A stretch of 64,000 bases of DNA, from contig NW_024609837.1 of assembly GCF_016920785.2 (NCBI RefSeq), positions 22,191,565-22,255,564 of the forward strand. Reading direction: 5' to 3'. The notes under the pieces are model-generated. The model was not told where the DNA came from, searched no databases, and was given only the letters and a program-made list of their open reading frames with translations. Origin of the DNA: Ixodes scapularis (Eukaryota > Arthropoda > Arachnida > Ixodida > Ixodidae). The translations under genes and the position numbers were made by a program. Below are positions 33,052 to 44,700 of this stretch, piece by piece (position 1 is the first letter of the stretch; the number at the start of each line of letters is the position of its first letter).

Positions 33052-34239
33052 AATGAACCCGACCGTTACCCGACTGTCTGCCGACGGGTTGATAAGAGAC
33101 GAGACCAAACTCGTGAGACTTCGATGTCGTAAACATTATTCAGAATCTATCAACTCAGATACTCCAATAAAGAGGTTTAGCTCGTGATGTCGAACCGGGT
33201 TGCGCCGGCTTTGTCACTGGCGGCTCGGGAACGCCTTTAATATCAGACATCTCTTCTTGAGGTAATTGGGTCTTCAGTTTTGAGATTAGGAAACGTGCGC
33301 CTTTGCCAGATAAGCATTTTTCGTTAAGACCTCTGTGTCAGACTCCGCCTTATATTGTTGGCGAAGTTGGTAAGTAAAATCACCTTTACCCGGTTTGCCA
33401 TTTTATTTTTTTGGTTTCTTCGTGCGGTGCAGTAAAGCATAAATCGCACAATGTTGATATCTGAGCATTTAAAACTTATTTACACTTTTTTGTACTACCA
33501 ATTGATTGAGCGAACAAAACTCTCACATGTTAGAGTAAAGCGAAAACTTCTCTATTTTGTTCTATAGTCTACCTTGGTCGATCTCGTACTGAACGTATAA
33601 TATTACAAGGAATAGCTCAAAATTAATAAAACGCTCAAGCCACTTGAAGACATTGGTAACTTGAATACAATTGAAGTTTCATTTTCGACAGTAACCGTGA
33701 GGTCGCTGGTATTGTATTTTTGAGTTGTGGTTTTGCCTGTTTTAGTTTTGCTTTTTACCGCAGAACTCCACTTTTCTCTAAGCGTCGGTCCGCAGAAGTA
33801 CCAATCCTGTTGTGAGCTACAAATCAGTCAAGGTTAATACGTTTTATTAGCTGTCAAGCGCCTACAACCTAAAACGTTCGGAATATCTTTCGAGTGTGTC
33901 ATCATAATTTTGAATGGTGCGACAAGCTACCCAACTTAGCCGGCATCATCGTGCAGATTTTACGGCGGAATGTTTTAATAACCTATAAGTAATATAGCCT
34001 AAACGTTCTTTAACTTTATTCCAGGGTGTTAATAAAAGTAGATATGCATTGCCGGCGTCCGTATCTTTTTATGTTAAAAAAATATATATTTTTTAAACTT
34101 CTGTGATGCGTGTCAAGGCAATGATTGTCTGCTTCTTTGTTTTTATTTTCATTATGTTGACTACAATAGAAAGTACAAAACACATTCTTATGTATCACGT
34201 TCTTGAATACGCGACCGCCAACAATGTAGGCTATACTTC
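33052..34239. other. No gene or clear element seen
   Basis: AT-rich noncoding sequence. Confidence 0.45.
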
Positions 34240-34611
34240 GTCTCACCCTACGATGGACTAATGGCAAAAACTAGGGACCGCCAGATCCAATCACGAGCCA
34301 CTTAAAAATTGTGCGGTATTTCGCTTCGATGCACGTATCGGCGTCCGCGTCTCGGATCACTGATCAGGGGATGGGTGGACAGTGGCTCGAGTCGAATAGC
34401 ACCAAGTGACTCAACAATTTCACATCGCAAAGAAAGTCACGACATATAGGCTTTTTGCAGCGTCGAAGCCGTAGAAATGATGCAGCGCTTTTGGATTCGA
34501 GCATTATTCGTCCACCCCTAATCAATGTTAAGCGTGTAATAGTATAGCGTGGAACGGTGATTGGACCTGGCGGCCCGTGGCTTTGGCCTTTAGTCCATCG
34601 TAGGATGAGAC
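34240..34611. mobile_element. MITE with about 55-bp TIRs
   Basis: gtctcaccctacgatggact at the left is inverted at the right (agtccatcgtaggatgagac), and similarity continues through ggcaaaa / ggccaaa and gaccgccagatccaatcac / gggccgccaggtccaatcac. The target duplication is not clear. No coding content. Confidence 0.8.
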
Positions 34612-35456
34612 ATTGTACAGTACTCATCTCTAGAAGACAATAACAAAACAAACATTCACGAGATAAGTAGAGAGTATCTACGAATGTCCCTAAACACTAC
34701 CTTCTACGCAAAAAAGAAACAAAAACTTGTATTTATCGCTACGTATTATGGTTACTATCACGACTCTAATTCGCTAAAAACACCGTTCTGGTGGAAATAG
34801 TTGACATCTATAATTCATCGCATGCTTGACGCGTACAAAAGATAGCAGACGAAAATGGCGCTTTTGCCTAGGGAAAGCGCCCGCTACAGTTGCTGGATAG
34901 TGCGAACAACAAGTCAGAGCACCCTGGTACAAAGACCTTTGACGCCGCGCCATATTAGGCTGGAGAGACAAAGGGTCACTTCGAGGAAGAGTAGCGTCAA
35001 AAAGCAGCGAAAACAAGAAAACATACAAGAGAACGGAACGAGGTTAAGGTAACATGGATTGCGCAACACGGAACCCTACTCAGCCTCATCGATTCATCAC
35101 TATCAGAGTTGCTCCTAGGTTGTGTTTTCTTTTTTTCCTACACGAGGTGTTTACGTTTTTTTTTTATTTTTTTTTTTATTTTCACTTTTTATTCTTTCCA
35201 ACACTCGTTTATTTGGTCATGCATGGCGATCTTTCCGCGAAGTTAGGTGTACAGCCGAACAACCGATATGCTGTTATTGGTTGTTGTTGTTTTTTTTACC
35301 ACTAAAAACAGGAAGAGTGCAATTTCGATACATGAACGCATTTTGAACTTAAAAAAAAAAAAAAAAGAAATTAACAACTGTTTGAGGAATTTTCACGTTT
35401 CGGGTGTGTTTACACTTGTGAAAATATCGCTTCCGCCGAAGCGAGTTTGGCGGTGG
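34612..35456. other. No gene; T-rich tracts
   Basis: Noncoding, with long T-rich runs at about 35130-35200 that create F-rich spurious ORFs. Confidence 0.45.
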
Positions 35457-36660
35457 CGGAAAACCATAGAGCTATTACAATAAACGCTAGTGGCTCAGCT
35501 GGCGCTAGTGTCTATGGAACTTCCGGTTGAAAATTGAAGCAGACAGCATGCAGTCTACTTTTCCAGCCTCCCTGTGTATTCCTATGGGAAAACGCGCGTG
35601 AATTTTGTTTCGTCGCCGGAAAATAACATTAATAACTTTTGTTATTTCGGTTGTACCGGGTAGTATGTACCTTTATTAATATTGTGAAAGTGTAATTGCT
35701 TTAGTTACAGCATTTTTCCCTTACGAGTGAACGATGCTAAACTTCGCTATATTTCAGGCCCAAACCTCTGTTCCATGGCAGGTATGTAGAAACGAGCGAC
35801 GATTCTAAGCAAAATAACGATCGAAAGGAATGTAGAGTGTGTTTAAAGTTCGCCAGCATTCCGTTGGTGCTTATATATTGCTAATATGCCTGTCTTCTCA
35901 GTATATGAAAATGACCCCGTCATGCATCTCTACGAGCGGTTAAAAAAAACGTTCAGAACGTAAAGAATAAAGTAAGTGGGCTACGAAAGGTGTTTTTTTT
36001 TAATTATTTCCTATGTTGGGCAGTTTTTATCGCGCACCTGTCCTCTGGCTTCCCCTATTTGCAAAGATTTGGAGCGTGCGGGTGATTATTTGAACACAGA
36101 ACAAGCATCTTTTCGCACATATTCATGAGCAGAAAGAATAAAGCAGTACTTATTTATTGCAAATCGGACTATATTACGTGACTTTCAACTTATTTTGATC
36201 GTCTGCAAGCAAAGGGAGTTATACCCAGTGTTACTACGTAGTTCTTGCCGTCTCTCTTGGTTTTTCACAGGTCGTTCGTTCGTTTGGCACGTATATCCCC
36301 CATGCTGGAAAGCGTCGACGCCGTGTTCGCGCTAACGGTGTCCAACAGTGCACATAAATACACGTACGAAGCGGTTTTAACACCGTTTTTAATGCCGCGA
36401 ATTTCAAATAAAGATACTGTAACTGACCAATTATTTCGCCTGCGTGACTGGGAAATGTTCCAATAAGCCTAGTACGTACAAAGTATTCGTGATGTTTGCT
36501 CTTATAATCGAGCGCAGAGAGAAATGCACTCGCTTTTTCCCATAGAAATGCATTATCGGAAGTCAATTTCTGACTGCTTGCTGTCTGCTTCAATTTGCAA
36601 CAGCACACTAGCGCCAGCTGAGCCTCTAGCGTTTATTGTAATAACTCTATGCGGAAAACA
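35457..36660. mobile_element. 1188-bp hAT-type element (35465-36652), 8-bp duplication cggaaaac
   Basis: The element begins catagagctattacaataaa and ends with its inverse, with TIRs similar for about 130 bp (aacgctag, gctcagctggcgctagtg, gaagcagacagca, ctatgggaaaa). An exact cggaaaac flanks both sides (35457-35464 and 36653-36660). Eight-base duplication with CA termini fits hAT. The interior has no transposase, so it is a long MITE. Confidence 0.9.
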
Positions 36661-37326
36661 GGAGGAGTTAACATCTCTCTCTCTCTGCCAGCGACGGCCA
36701 TTTTCTCGTTTGCTCTCGGAGCGCCGCTTTTGCGACGAGAAGCCTTGAGATTTCTTGTCGTCTGCTGCTCTCAGCCACTCCCGACAAGATCTAGGAGTCG
36801 CTCAGAGCACGTCGAGTACGAGTAGACTGAATTCACATCGTCGACGCAGGATCGTGCACCGCCGCGCTAGTTTCGCCACACGGGAGGAATCGCACTAAGA
36901 TGGCTACGTTCTACCCCAAAGGCGAGACTACGACGCTTTCGTGTTTCCTACTTCGTATGTAGCGGGATATTGCAGCGCAAGCCAAAGAAGCAGCGGTGCA
37001 CTGTCGGCGGTGGTGAATCATGTACCTTCCCAAGACCGCACAAAGAAAAGGAACGTGCGCTCTGCATTCTTCATCAGAGAGTTTTAGAATAGGGGGCCCC
37101 AACGCTTTGGGGAACCCAACGCTTTGGGGTACCCAACGCAACGACGCCTGACGCAGCCTGCTTATAGAATAGGGTTTGTAACGACGCAACGCAGCACGCT
37201 CGCCTTTTTCGCATGCAGCGCTATTGTGGACAACGAACGAACTTCTGAACAGTGAAAAATTATTAAAACGCAAAACATTAATTTGCGCTGAAACGACACT
37301 TTATCGAGGCTTGCGGTTCAAAAAAA
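36661..37326. other. No gene; solo transposon-end sequence at 37077
   Basis: gagagttttagaataggggg at 37077-37096 matches the terminus of the 38191-40014 element, but no partner end was found. The rest is noncoding. Confidence 0.5.
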
Positions 37327-37953
37327 GTGAAAGCCGTTTACAAATCCCTGTAACGCCGAATTGGAGCGCAGCTCTTGAGGAGGAGGAGTGAAGGGTACTG
37401 AGGGGAGGGTAGACCCCTCCTCCCCCCTCATTCTTTAATATGCTCCGGGGGGGCGGTCACGTGACCTCGGGGGGGGGGGGTGTCACGTGACTTCGGGGAG
37501 GGGGGTCACGTGACCTCAGAGGGGTCACGTGACCTGGGGGTCACGTGGGGGTCACCTTGGGGTCACGTGACCTTGAGATGACCTTGGGAGGGGTCACGTG
37601 ACCTTGGGGGTCACGTGACCTTGGGGAGGAGACCACGTGACCTCGGGGATGACGTGACCTCAGAGGGGTCACGTGACTTGGGGGTCACGTGACCTTCAAA
37701 GGGTCACGTGGGGTCTTGGGGTCACGTGACCTTGAGATGACCTTGGGAGGGGTCACGTGACCTCGAGGGGTCACGTGACCTTGGGAGTCACGTGGGGTCA
37801 CGTGACCTTGAGATGACCTTGGGAGGGGTCACGTGACCTGGAGGGGTCACGTAACCTTGGGGGTCACGTGACCTTGGGATGACCTTGGTTACGCCGACGG
37901 CGACGGCGACGCCGCTCAAGCCGGGAACGGGCCCCTAAGAGCTGCGCTCTAAT
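37327..37953. mobile_element. Satellite-carrying element, copy A
   Basis: Left module (gtttacaaatccctgtaacg, agcgcagctcttgagg, GGA-rich/TCC-rich inverted block) and right module (gacgccgctcaagccggg, gagctgcgctct) correspond to the ends of copy B at 40679-41540. The outer agagcgcagctctt-type sequences are mutually inverted (near 37361-37376 and 37937-37950). Between the modules lies an array of palindromes instead of unique sequence. The superfamily is unknown. Confidence 0.75.
37440..37890. repeat. Array of ggtcacgtgacc palindromes (CACGTG)
   Basis: About 20 copies of the CACGTG hexamer, mostly in ggtcacgtgacc, are spaced roughly 12-35 bp apart by G-rich linkers. A longer unit containing ccttgagatgaccttgggag occurs three times, showing higher-order duplication. 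Some copies are mutated (gatgacgtgacc, tcacgtaacc). CACGTG is the E-box bound by bHLH-zip factors, but any binding is untested. Confidence 0.9.
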
Positions 37954-38188
37954 AATAGGGAGGGAAACACCAGTTGGAACGGCACAGCAAGACCCATCTG
38001 CCAACCATCTCTGAATCAAAATTTACTTCTCTGGTCACAAGAGAGTGCACGCCCTCAAATACCAGGCTATCATGTGCGCCAATAGAATTATCTGCGAACT
38101 CGACGGCCCATTCCCCGTTCACAGGCACGATGCTGGTTGGTGTAGCTTGCTTTTAGCCCATCCTGTAGCTGATGCAGCACGACAGTTA
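37954..38188. other. No gene or clear element seen
   Basis: Spacer between two mobile elements. Confidence 0.4.
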
Positions 38189-38639
38189 TAGAGAGTTTTA
38201 TAATAGGGGGTCCCAAAGCTTTGGGGCCCCAAAGAAAAAGGGGCCCAGCACTGCGCATGCGCAGAACCCAAACTCCGTTTGGTGTTTTGGGTTGTCGTGT
38301 GCCCCCAACGTGAAATTCAACAAATAGCGTGGGACCCCCAATTGCTTGGGGCCGGGTTCGGTCAGCAAACATGGCGGCGCCCTTTCCGCTCGCTTCGGAG
38401 CAAATTCGTCATGGTCGCTGCAGTATTAGCCAATTTCATTGCCAATGAATAGTGCAACCGGCTTTCGCTTTGGTTTATCTCGCTCAAGTCACAAAGAATG
38501 AGCGGTGGGCTCGCCCGGTTTTAAAGATCGTACCTGATTCTGGCCGTTCCTAAGCCTAAACATACGTCGTAACTGTTGACATCGTAACGTATTGCTACTG
38601 CGTGGCTAAAAACTCGTTCACACAAACCCCTCTTTTTTT

Positions 38640-38912
38640 TTCTTTTTTTTTCTTTTTTTTTTACGTTACGTTGCGAAAAGTCACCGGGAAATATGTGCTT
38701 CGTATTAAACTCTGCCAGCAGCAGGTCAACCCGGTCGCGGATGGCCCGCGTGGAGTAATTCTTCCGATTGCTTCGGAGACGGAAACCCTTTCGGCAATTG
38801 AAGTCCATCTCTTGGAATCCTCGAATGGGTTAGTGGCGTACACTTCGTGTAGCACATAAATGTCATCGTCGATCGAGAAGCGAACGCGCGCGGGAGCCTT
38901 CTCTTCCGCCAT
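38640..38912 (-). pseudogene. Myb/SANT-like DNA-binding ORF inside the 1.82-kb element, frameshifted
   Basis: From ATG at 38912 the minus strand gives M-A-E-E-K-A-P-A-R-V-R-F-S-I-D-D-D, then a V-L-H-E-V-Y-A-T-N-P-F-E and R-W-T-S-I-A-E-R-V segment. After a one-base shift near 38760 the neighbouring frame continues T-R-A-I-R-D-R-V-D-L-L-L-A-E-F. The spaced Trp and hydrophobic residues resemble the Myb/SANT-like domain in many uncharacterised tick proteins; this recognition is from memory. It then runs into an A/G-rich low-complexity tail on its sense strand. Such proteins accompany transposase in PIF/Harbinger elements, but no transposase is present here. Confidence 0.55.
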
Positions 38913-39029
38913 TTTCTTCTGGCCTTGGATCGGCCTCGACTCGTTCGGCCATCCCGCTTCAGGTGCAGCCGAAACAATCCAATGCGTAGTGCTCTAATTT
39001 GACGCTTGTTCTCGTAGTAGCATAGAGAG

Positions 39030-39445
39030 TTGAGCTAGCTGGTACTTCAGACATACCTAAAACAGCGCACAAGCACAGGAGGAGGATAACAAAACACAGG
39101 AAGGGGCGCTGACTCCCAACTTATGTATTGTGAAAGAAAGAAAAAGAGGAACCTTCAGATATGAAGCCCACGTTGTAGTTGTGTGAACTTTTTTCTCATC
39201 TTCTTTTTTTTTTTGCCGTGACCTTATAATGTCAGTTTTCCCCTTTTCTACTGTAACTCAGTAATGTATCTGTTTTTATTCTTCTTTTTTTTTACCCTGT
39301 GGGTGCGCGTGGGCTTCATGTCTGAAGCTTCCTCTTTCTCTTTCTTTCACCGTGCATAAGTTCGTATTCAGCGCTCTTTCCTGTGTTCTATTTTCTTCCT
39401 TCTGTGCTCTTTCTCGAGTTTTTTGGGGTATGTTTCGTTCTCGAA
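39030..39445. mobile_element. Nested inverted pair inside the 1.82-kb element
   Basis: Arms of roughly 115 bp (gtgaaagaaagaaaaagagg, cagatatgaagccca, cacaggaa-ggcgctg on the left; inverse on the right) surround a T-rich centre at about 39180-39300. The outer parts resemble terminal sequences I associate with Penelope elements, but that link is weak. No ORF is supported. Confidence 0.6.
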
Positions 39446-40016
39446 TTTTTTGGGCGTTCGTGTGCGCTTTGACCATCTGCAGCCGAAGATTTAAGCCTTC
39501 AACTATGCCGAGACTGAGACGAACGCGAGGGCGCATACTCTGCGAGCAGCTGCACTATTTAGATCTGAGCTGGAGCAACTTTGAAGCCTTGAAATACTTG
39601 TTTTCAAGATGCAGGTATCGTGCCACGAACAAAATCTACTTGGAGCCACGGAGTAGCAATACGTTGCCATGTCAACGGTTACCGCGTATGTTTAAGGCTT
39701 AGAAACGGCCAGAATCGGGGACGATCTTTAAAATGGGGCGAGCCCACCGCTCATTCTTTGTGATTCAAGCGAGACAAAGCGAAGCGAAAGGCGGTTGCAC
39801 TATTCATTGGCAATGAAATTGGCTAATACTGCAGCGACCATGAAGAATTTTCTCCGAAGCGAGCGGAAAGGCCGCCGCCATGTTGGCCGACGCAACCCGG
39901 CCCCAAGCGCCAACCCAAAGCCCCAAACGGAGTTTGGGTTCTGCGCATGCGCAGTGGTGAGCCCCTATTTCTTTGGGGCCCCCAAGCTTTGGGGTCCCCT
40001 ATTCTAAAACTCTCTA

Positions 40017-40678
40017 TTGTCTACGCGCGTGGATCAGGTGCACCTTTCCCTAGCCGTAGGCGATGATGTCACTGCCAAAAACTAACAGGAAAAAGGCCCC
40101 CTCCCCGCTTCATCTCGCATCTCGAATGAACGTGCGATTCTTTGTTTCAAATTGATTCTTCCGCTGAACTCGTTTGGGGAATCTGCTGGTTCCCCATCGC
40201 TCCTTCGTCCTTCCAGTGTTATTTCTTCCGTATAAATGAGTGCCCCGAGTCGAAGGGCAATAGTGGCTTGCCGGCGCGTGGTTCATACGCCCCACAAAGT
40301 TAAGATTAGTTAACTTTGTCGGGGCACAAGTGAGAATGTGTAGTAAAGGGCTGTGCTGTTTGAAGAATGTGTGTAAGGTAAGGTACGTGCGGTTTATTAC
40401 TTGAGTAGTCTTTTCCTCGAAGAGGCGACGGGGATCGAAACGTGGACATGGGCGATCATCTTAGCTATGTGATCACGCTCTCCTAAGATCACGACCATTC
40501 ATTCCGTGTGCGCGCTACGTGCTGTGTGGCAGGAGGTGCAGAGCTTACCGAAGAAGCAGTGGAGCCTTTGGCAATGATGATTCGTTCATGCCGCGAGTAA
40601 ACTGAGCGTGCATGGTGCCTCCGCAGGCAAATGTCCATCGAGCCTTGGGGGATGCCATTGGCCTAAACAAGCAGGTAA
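40017..40678. other. No gene or clear element seen
   Basis: Noncoding spacer between two elements. Confidence 0.4.
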
Positions 40679-41540
40679 AGAAGTGAAAGACGTTTACAAT
40701 CCCCTGTAAGGCCTAATTAGAGCGCAGCTCTTGAGAAGGAGGAAGGAAAGCTACGGAGAGGAGGGTATGGTCCTCCTCCTTATCCATACCCTCCCCTCCC
40801 CCTCTCCTGCTCGCCTCCCATTTAGATGGAAGTTTTCGGCAAATTTGCCCGCTAAAGTTAGAGGAAATTGTTTTCCGCTAAATTTATCGGAAAATTTTTT
40901 CCGCTGAACCGCTAAAATTAGCGGGGAAATTTTCCCGCTAAATTTAGCGCCGCGGTGACGTTTCGGCACGGTGACAAAACGTCACCGTGTTGAAAGTTCA
41001 CCACGGAGCATTATGGGACGTTTCCTATATCGCAATGCGTGGGACCGTCGTGACGTCACTCATCACCCTCGTGACGTCACCCATGACGTCACGAGGTTGA
41101 CATTTCGGCACGGTGCCGAAACGTCACCGTGCCGAAACGTCAGCGCGGTGCACTATAGGACGTTTCCCATAATGCACCGCGCGGTCGTTTCGGCACCACG
41201 TGATGCATTATGGGAAACGTCCCATAATGTACCGCGGTGACGTTTCGGCACGGTCATGTTCCGGCACCGCGCGGTTGATTAGGAGAAACGTCCCATAATG
41301 CACCGCAGTGACGTTTCGGCATTATGCGACGTTTCTAATAATGCCGAAACCTCACGAGGGTGGTGTTTCGGCACCGTGTCGAAACGTCACCTTTGTGGCG
41401 TCACGAGTGACGTGACGAGGCTGACGAGTGATGTCATGACAGTCCCGCGGGTTGCATTGTGGGACGTTTCCCATAATGCACCGCGCAGTTACAGCGACGC
41501 CGCTCAAGCCGGAAACGGGCGCGTAAGACCTGCGCTCTAA
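40679..41540. mobile_element. Satellite-carrying element, copy B
   Basis: The ends match copy A (left: gtgaaagacgtttacaatcc, taattagagcgcagctcttg; right: gacgccgctcaagccggaaa, cctgcgctctaa). The interior differs: a tandem array of gctaaatttagcggaaa-like units at 40835-40950, then repeats of gtgacgtttcggcac and cccataatgcaccgc at 40950-41500, with several gtgacgtcac palindromes near 41050-41090. Confidence 0.75.
40835..41500. repeat. Two successive palindromic tandem arrays in copy B
   Basis: The first array repeats a unit of about 24 bp with gctaaatttagc-like palindromes. The second mixes acggtgacgtttcggcac, ttatgggaaacgtcccataa and TGACGTCA (three copies around 41049-41088). Spacing is irregular. 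Confidence 0.85.
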
Positions 41541-41573
41541 AACCGGAAGGACGCACCGCGCAACGGAACTTCC

Positions 41574-41745
41574 GGCAGACGCTGGTTAGCTCACGTCAGG
41601 CCGGCCAACCAGCGTCTGCCTTGGCGGAAAAACTGGGTCCCGGACGGATCCGGGTTTTTCGCGAGGAACGAGCGTATATCGCCACGCTCGTCTCCGGCGC
41701 GGATCCGCCCGCAAATTCGCAGGTGTAAACGCACCATTACGTTAC
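41574..41745. repeat. Multi-hairpin segment with a MITE-like right end
   Basis: ggcagacgctggtt (41574-41587) pairs with 41607-41620; cccggacggatccggg and acgagcgtatatcgccacgctcgt follow. The right end aggtgtaaacgcaccatta resembles the tip of the MITE at 25003-25019, and both share gcggatccgc. The left end is not defined. Confidence 0.6.
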
Positions 41746-44700
41746 CAACAACTGTATGAGGGAAATTCTTCCTTCTGTTTATAAGATCAAAACTATTTAT
41801 CTTCGCTTTACATGCTTAATTCAATAATGAAGGGCGCGGAACTTTTTAAATTATATGTTTACAGCCCAAAAGTGTCTTTAAAAGTGATAGTAAACATAGC
41901 TAACGCTTCAGATGTTTTTTTTTTTTTTTTTAAAAGGGGGTTTCTTTGAATTTATATACAATTAACCTTATTCGCTTGTCATTAATAATAAAAAAGCGGC
42001 CAAGATGAATAGATAGGCGAGTGTTTCTTTCTTTATTTAATTATCGAGATATATTAAAAAAAACGATAAGGACATTACATAAAAGGGGAGAAAAATAATA
42101 TTTCGATGAAGACGGGTAAGCAACCGAGATAGGAGAATAAAGAAATCCCCCCTCCCCCCAGAAAAAAAAAAGTATAAATCAGTTAGTAAACGATCAAATC
42201 ATTAAACATGACCAAATGAAAACACAAATCAATCATTATCAAATCATAGAGTGAAACAATTACTACTCCTAATGGCTAAAAAACCTTTGAGGTCAGACTC
42301 GGTAACGATAGTGCCGGGGCGTTCATTCCACCAGACGACTGTCTTGGGAACAAAAAAACAACAACAACAATAAATGAGGAGGTGCGGCAGGTGTAACAAG
42401 CAATCTCGCAGGAGTGAGCAAATTGATTAGGTACGCTGTCGCGTTGGTGCCACGCAGAGCGAGCGCGGAATTCGCGTTTCTGTGATTGTGTATTCGACTG
42501 AAGCACGTTGTTGCTTGCTAAAGTGACGGTCTCGCGTTACTACGCAAATTTCCTGTCTGCTTTTTGGGTTGTTGTGGACATTGGAATCGCCCGTGGTTAC
42601 TAAATATTCGCAAAGCATCGAGCTAAAGCGGCTATTCCGTACAGTTTATTGCTACGTGCGCAAACGAAAAGAGAGATGGGAGCAGCTGTTTCATTGCCAT
42701 GGCCGCATCTGCTGGTCTTGAGGTTGCATAAGGAAGGGGAAGCAACCGACTTGATGACTTCATATATGTATCAAGTAAACAAAATAGTTGGCAACATTGT
42801 CTGCAGGCGCGAGACTCAAAATAGACAGGTGTGGCCGATTCCATGTAGTTTTCTTCGGGGCATACACAGCTTGATCCTGAAGTTGGGTGACAAATGCCGA
42901 TGCTCGCTTTGAAATAAACGGCAGCACGTTGATGTCTCAAATATTCATCTAAATGTATATTAGTGGTAAGTTTGACCTTGTGAATTTTTAAAATGAAGCT
43001 CTCTTTCAGTAAAAACAAGAACAACAAACTTGCCAGGATCAACGGCGTTCGCAAAAGACTCTAATCATGACTGTAAAAATCAACACCTCCACTCTGACTA
43101 TTTTTTTCGTGACTCTCATCACAGATCGCGTCCGCCCTTGACCCAGGCAAATTTGTTGGTTTTATGTTTTTCAAAAATGGACCTACACTTTGAAATTTCA
43201 CAAAGTGAAATGCACCATTAAAATACACCTTTGATAAAAATTTGATATCGCTACATGCAGGCACCGAGGTTTTTGGGGAATTTTAGAGTGAGCCTTCACA
43301 TTCATGAGAGCACTTCTTGTCAATGAAAATGTGTGAGCTGTTTAAACAAATAGCTCGTGATTCAGAAACGCTCGCCTTAACTGTAACTTGATCTTAAATA
43401 TTTTCTAAACTGACTACCGATACTGCGTGTAATATGAATCCTAGTTTAATGTAACCACTTGTACTTTCTGATTGTCCGAAGAGAGCTTCAATCGTGCCGT
43501 CAGTCACAACGGGCGCCACGGCGAAGTCCGTGTTCCATCCATTTGGCAAAACGTACAAAAAAGGACGAATTCGTCCGTAGTCGACGCATTAATTGAAAAC
43601 AAATCTACTCGTCGATCGCGTTGGATAGACGACAAACAAACGCTGAGCTCCTTTACCGATCGCATTAAAACAGCCAACATTGCCAACATAGCCTGGAGCG
43701 GGCAGAACCGTCAGCAAGGCGGGCCACCAAAAACGTTTCTCCTTCTTGCCGAGAGATGGCGCCCAAGATTTGCGGAAAAGGCCTATTGTAACGAAAGGCA
43801 GTGAACGGGTTAGTCTTAATCTTAAAGTTCTGGGCCAATCATTACATCCTTGACGCCGGCTTGGGTCTTATACAAGTTACGACAGACGACCCTAATGCTG
43901 TTAACCTGAAGAGAGGAGTCGAAGTCGCTCAATGCCGAGTGTACACCTACGAATTTGTATGTGAGCGTATTTTTCGTATAGGAGGGATAAAGTAGAAAGA
44001 GAGAGAAAAAGAAGGAGAGATTATACGAAGGCAATGTCGAGTTCATGATAAACCTTTTTGGCTGATAAGCCTCTCACGCGTCTCTGCTAATTGGGCATAC
44101 GGAGAAATTTTCCCCTAGGCAACTTAATCTCGTGAGCCTGATCTGACGCCCCGGGGCCTCTTTGCCTGAAATGGCCGTCCCTTCCGATTTCTCGACTCAA
44201 ATGCCTAACGCTTTATGGAGTCTGCTTTGCGTCACTCATGAAAGGAAAGAGACAAAATACGATGAGCGTTTTCGAAGCCTGGTTGAAGGTACTGCGTGTT
44301 TCTAATAGTACCACAACTGGAATGTGCAAATGCTTATCCTGTGTTTGTTTGTGTTTTTTCCTGGATCGTTACGTTAGTTTCTAATATGCCGTCGTGGCAT
44401 GGAGATGACATGACGGCCACGGCAAATAGTTTCCCAGATGCTTTCGGCTTTTATTTATGATGCCGTTTCAAAGTCTCTTTATTAATGGATTGTTTAGCTT
44501 GTGCTCTGGTAGCCGACCTCTTCTAAACTTTTCAGTCGTGATCGTTGAAAACAGGTATTTTATAGGCACGCGGGAAGCGGAAGCTACGTGGCAGCTGAAA
44601 AGAACTTGTTTTTTGAACCACGCCTCCTAACGAGAGGTTTTTGGTTCGATGGTGGTAAGCGCCCCCCAGCCTACACAAGATACCGCGCAATAAAAATAGT

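Larger units (their letters stand above)
38191..40014. mobile_element. 1.82-kb element with about 400-bp TIRs and TA duplication
   Basis: gagagttttataataggggg at the left is inverted at the right (cccctattctaaaactctc), with TA on both sides (38189-38190, 40015-40016). Inverted similarity continues for about 375-420 bp (ttgcgcatgcgcag, attagccaatttcattgcca, gcggtgggctcgccc versus inverse, acgtattgctact) to about 38610 and 39640. The interior carries a broken Myb/SANT-like ORF and a nested inverted pair. A TA duplication suits Tc1/mariner or related groups, but such long TIRs and a Myb-like protein do not; the superfamily is open. Confidence 0.85.

Noticed and set aside
37440..37890. CRISPR array
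   Set aside because: Units are palindromic, variably spaced and lack unique spacers of constant length; the host is animal.
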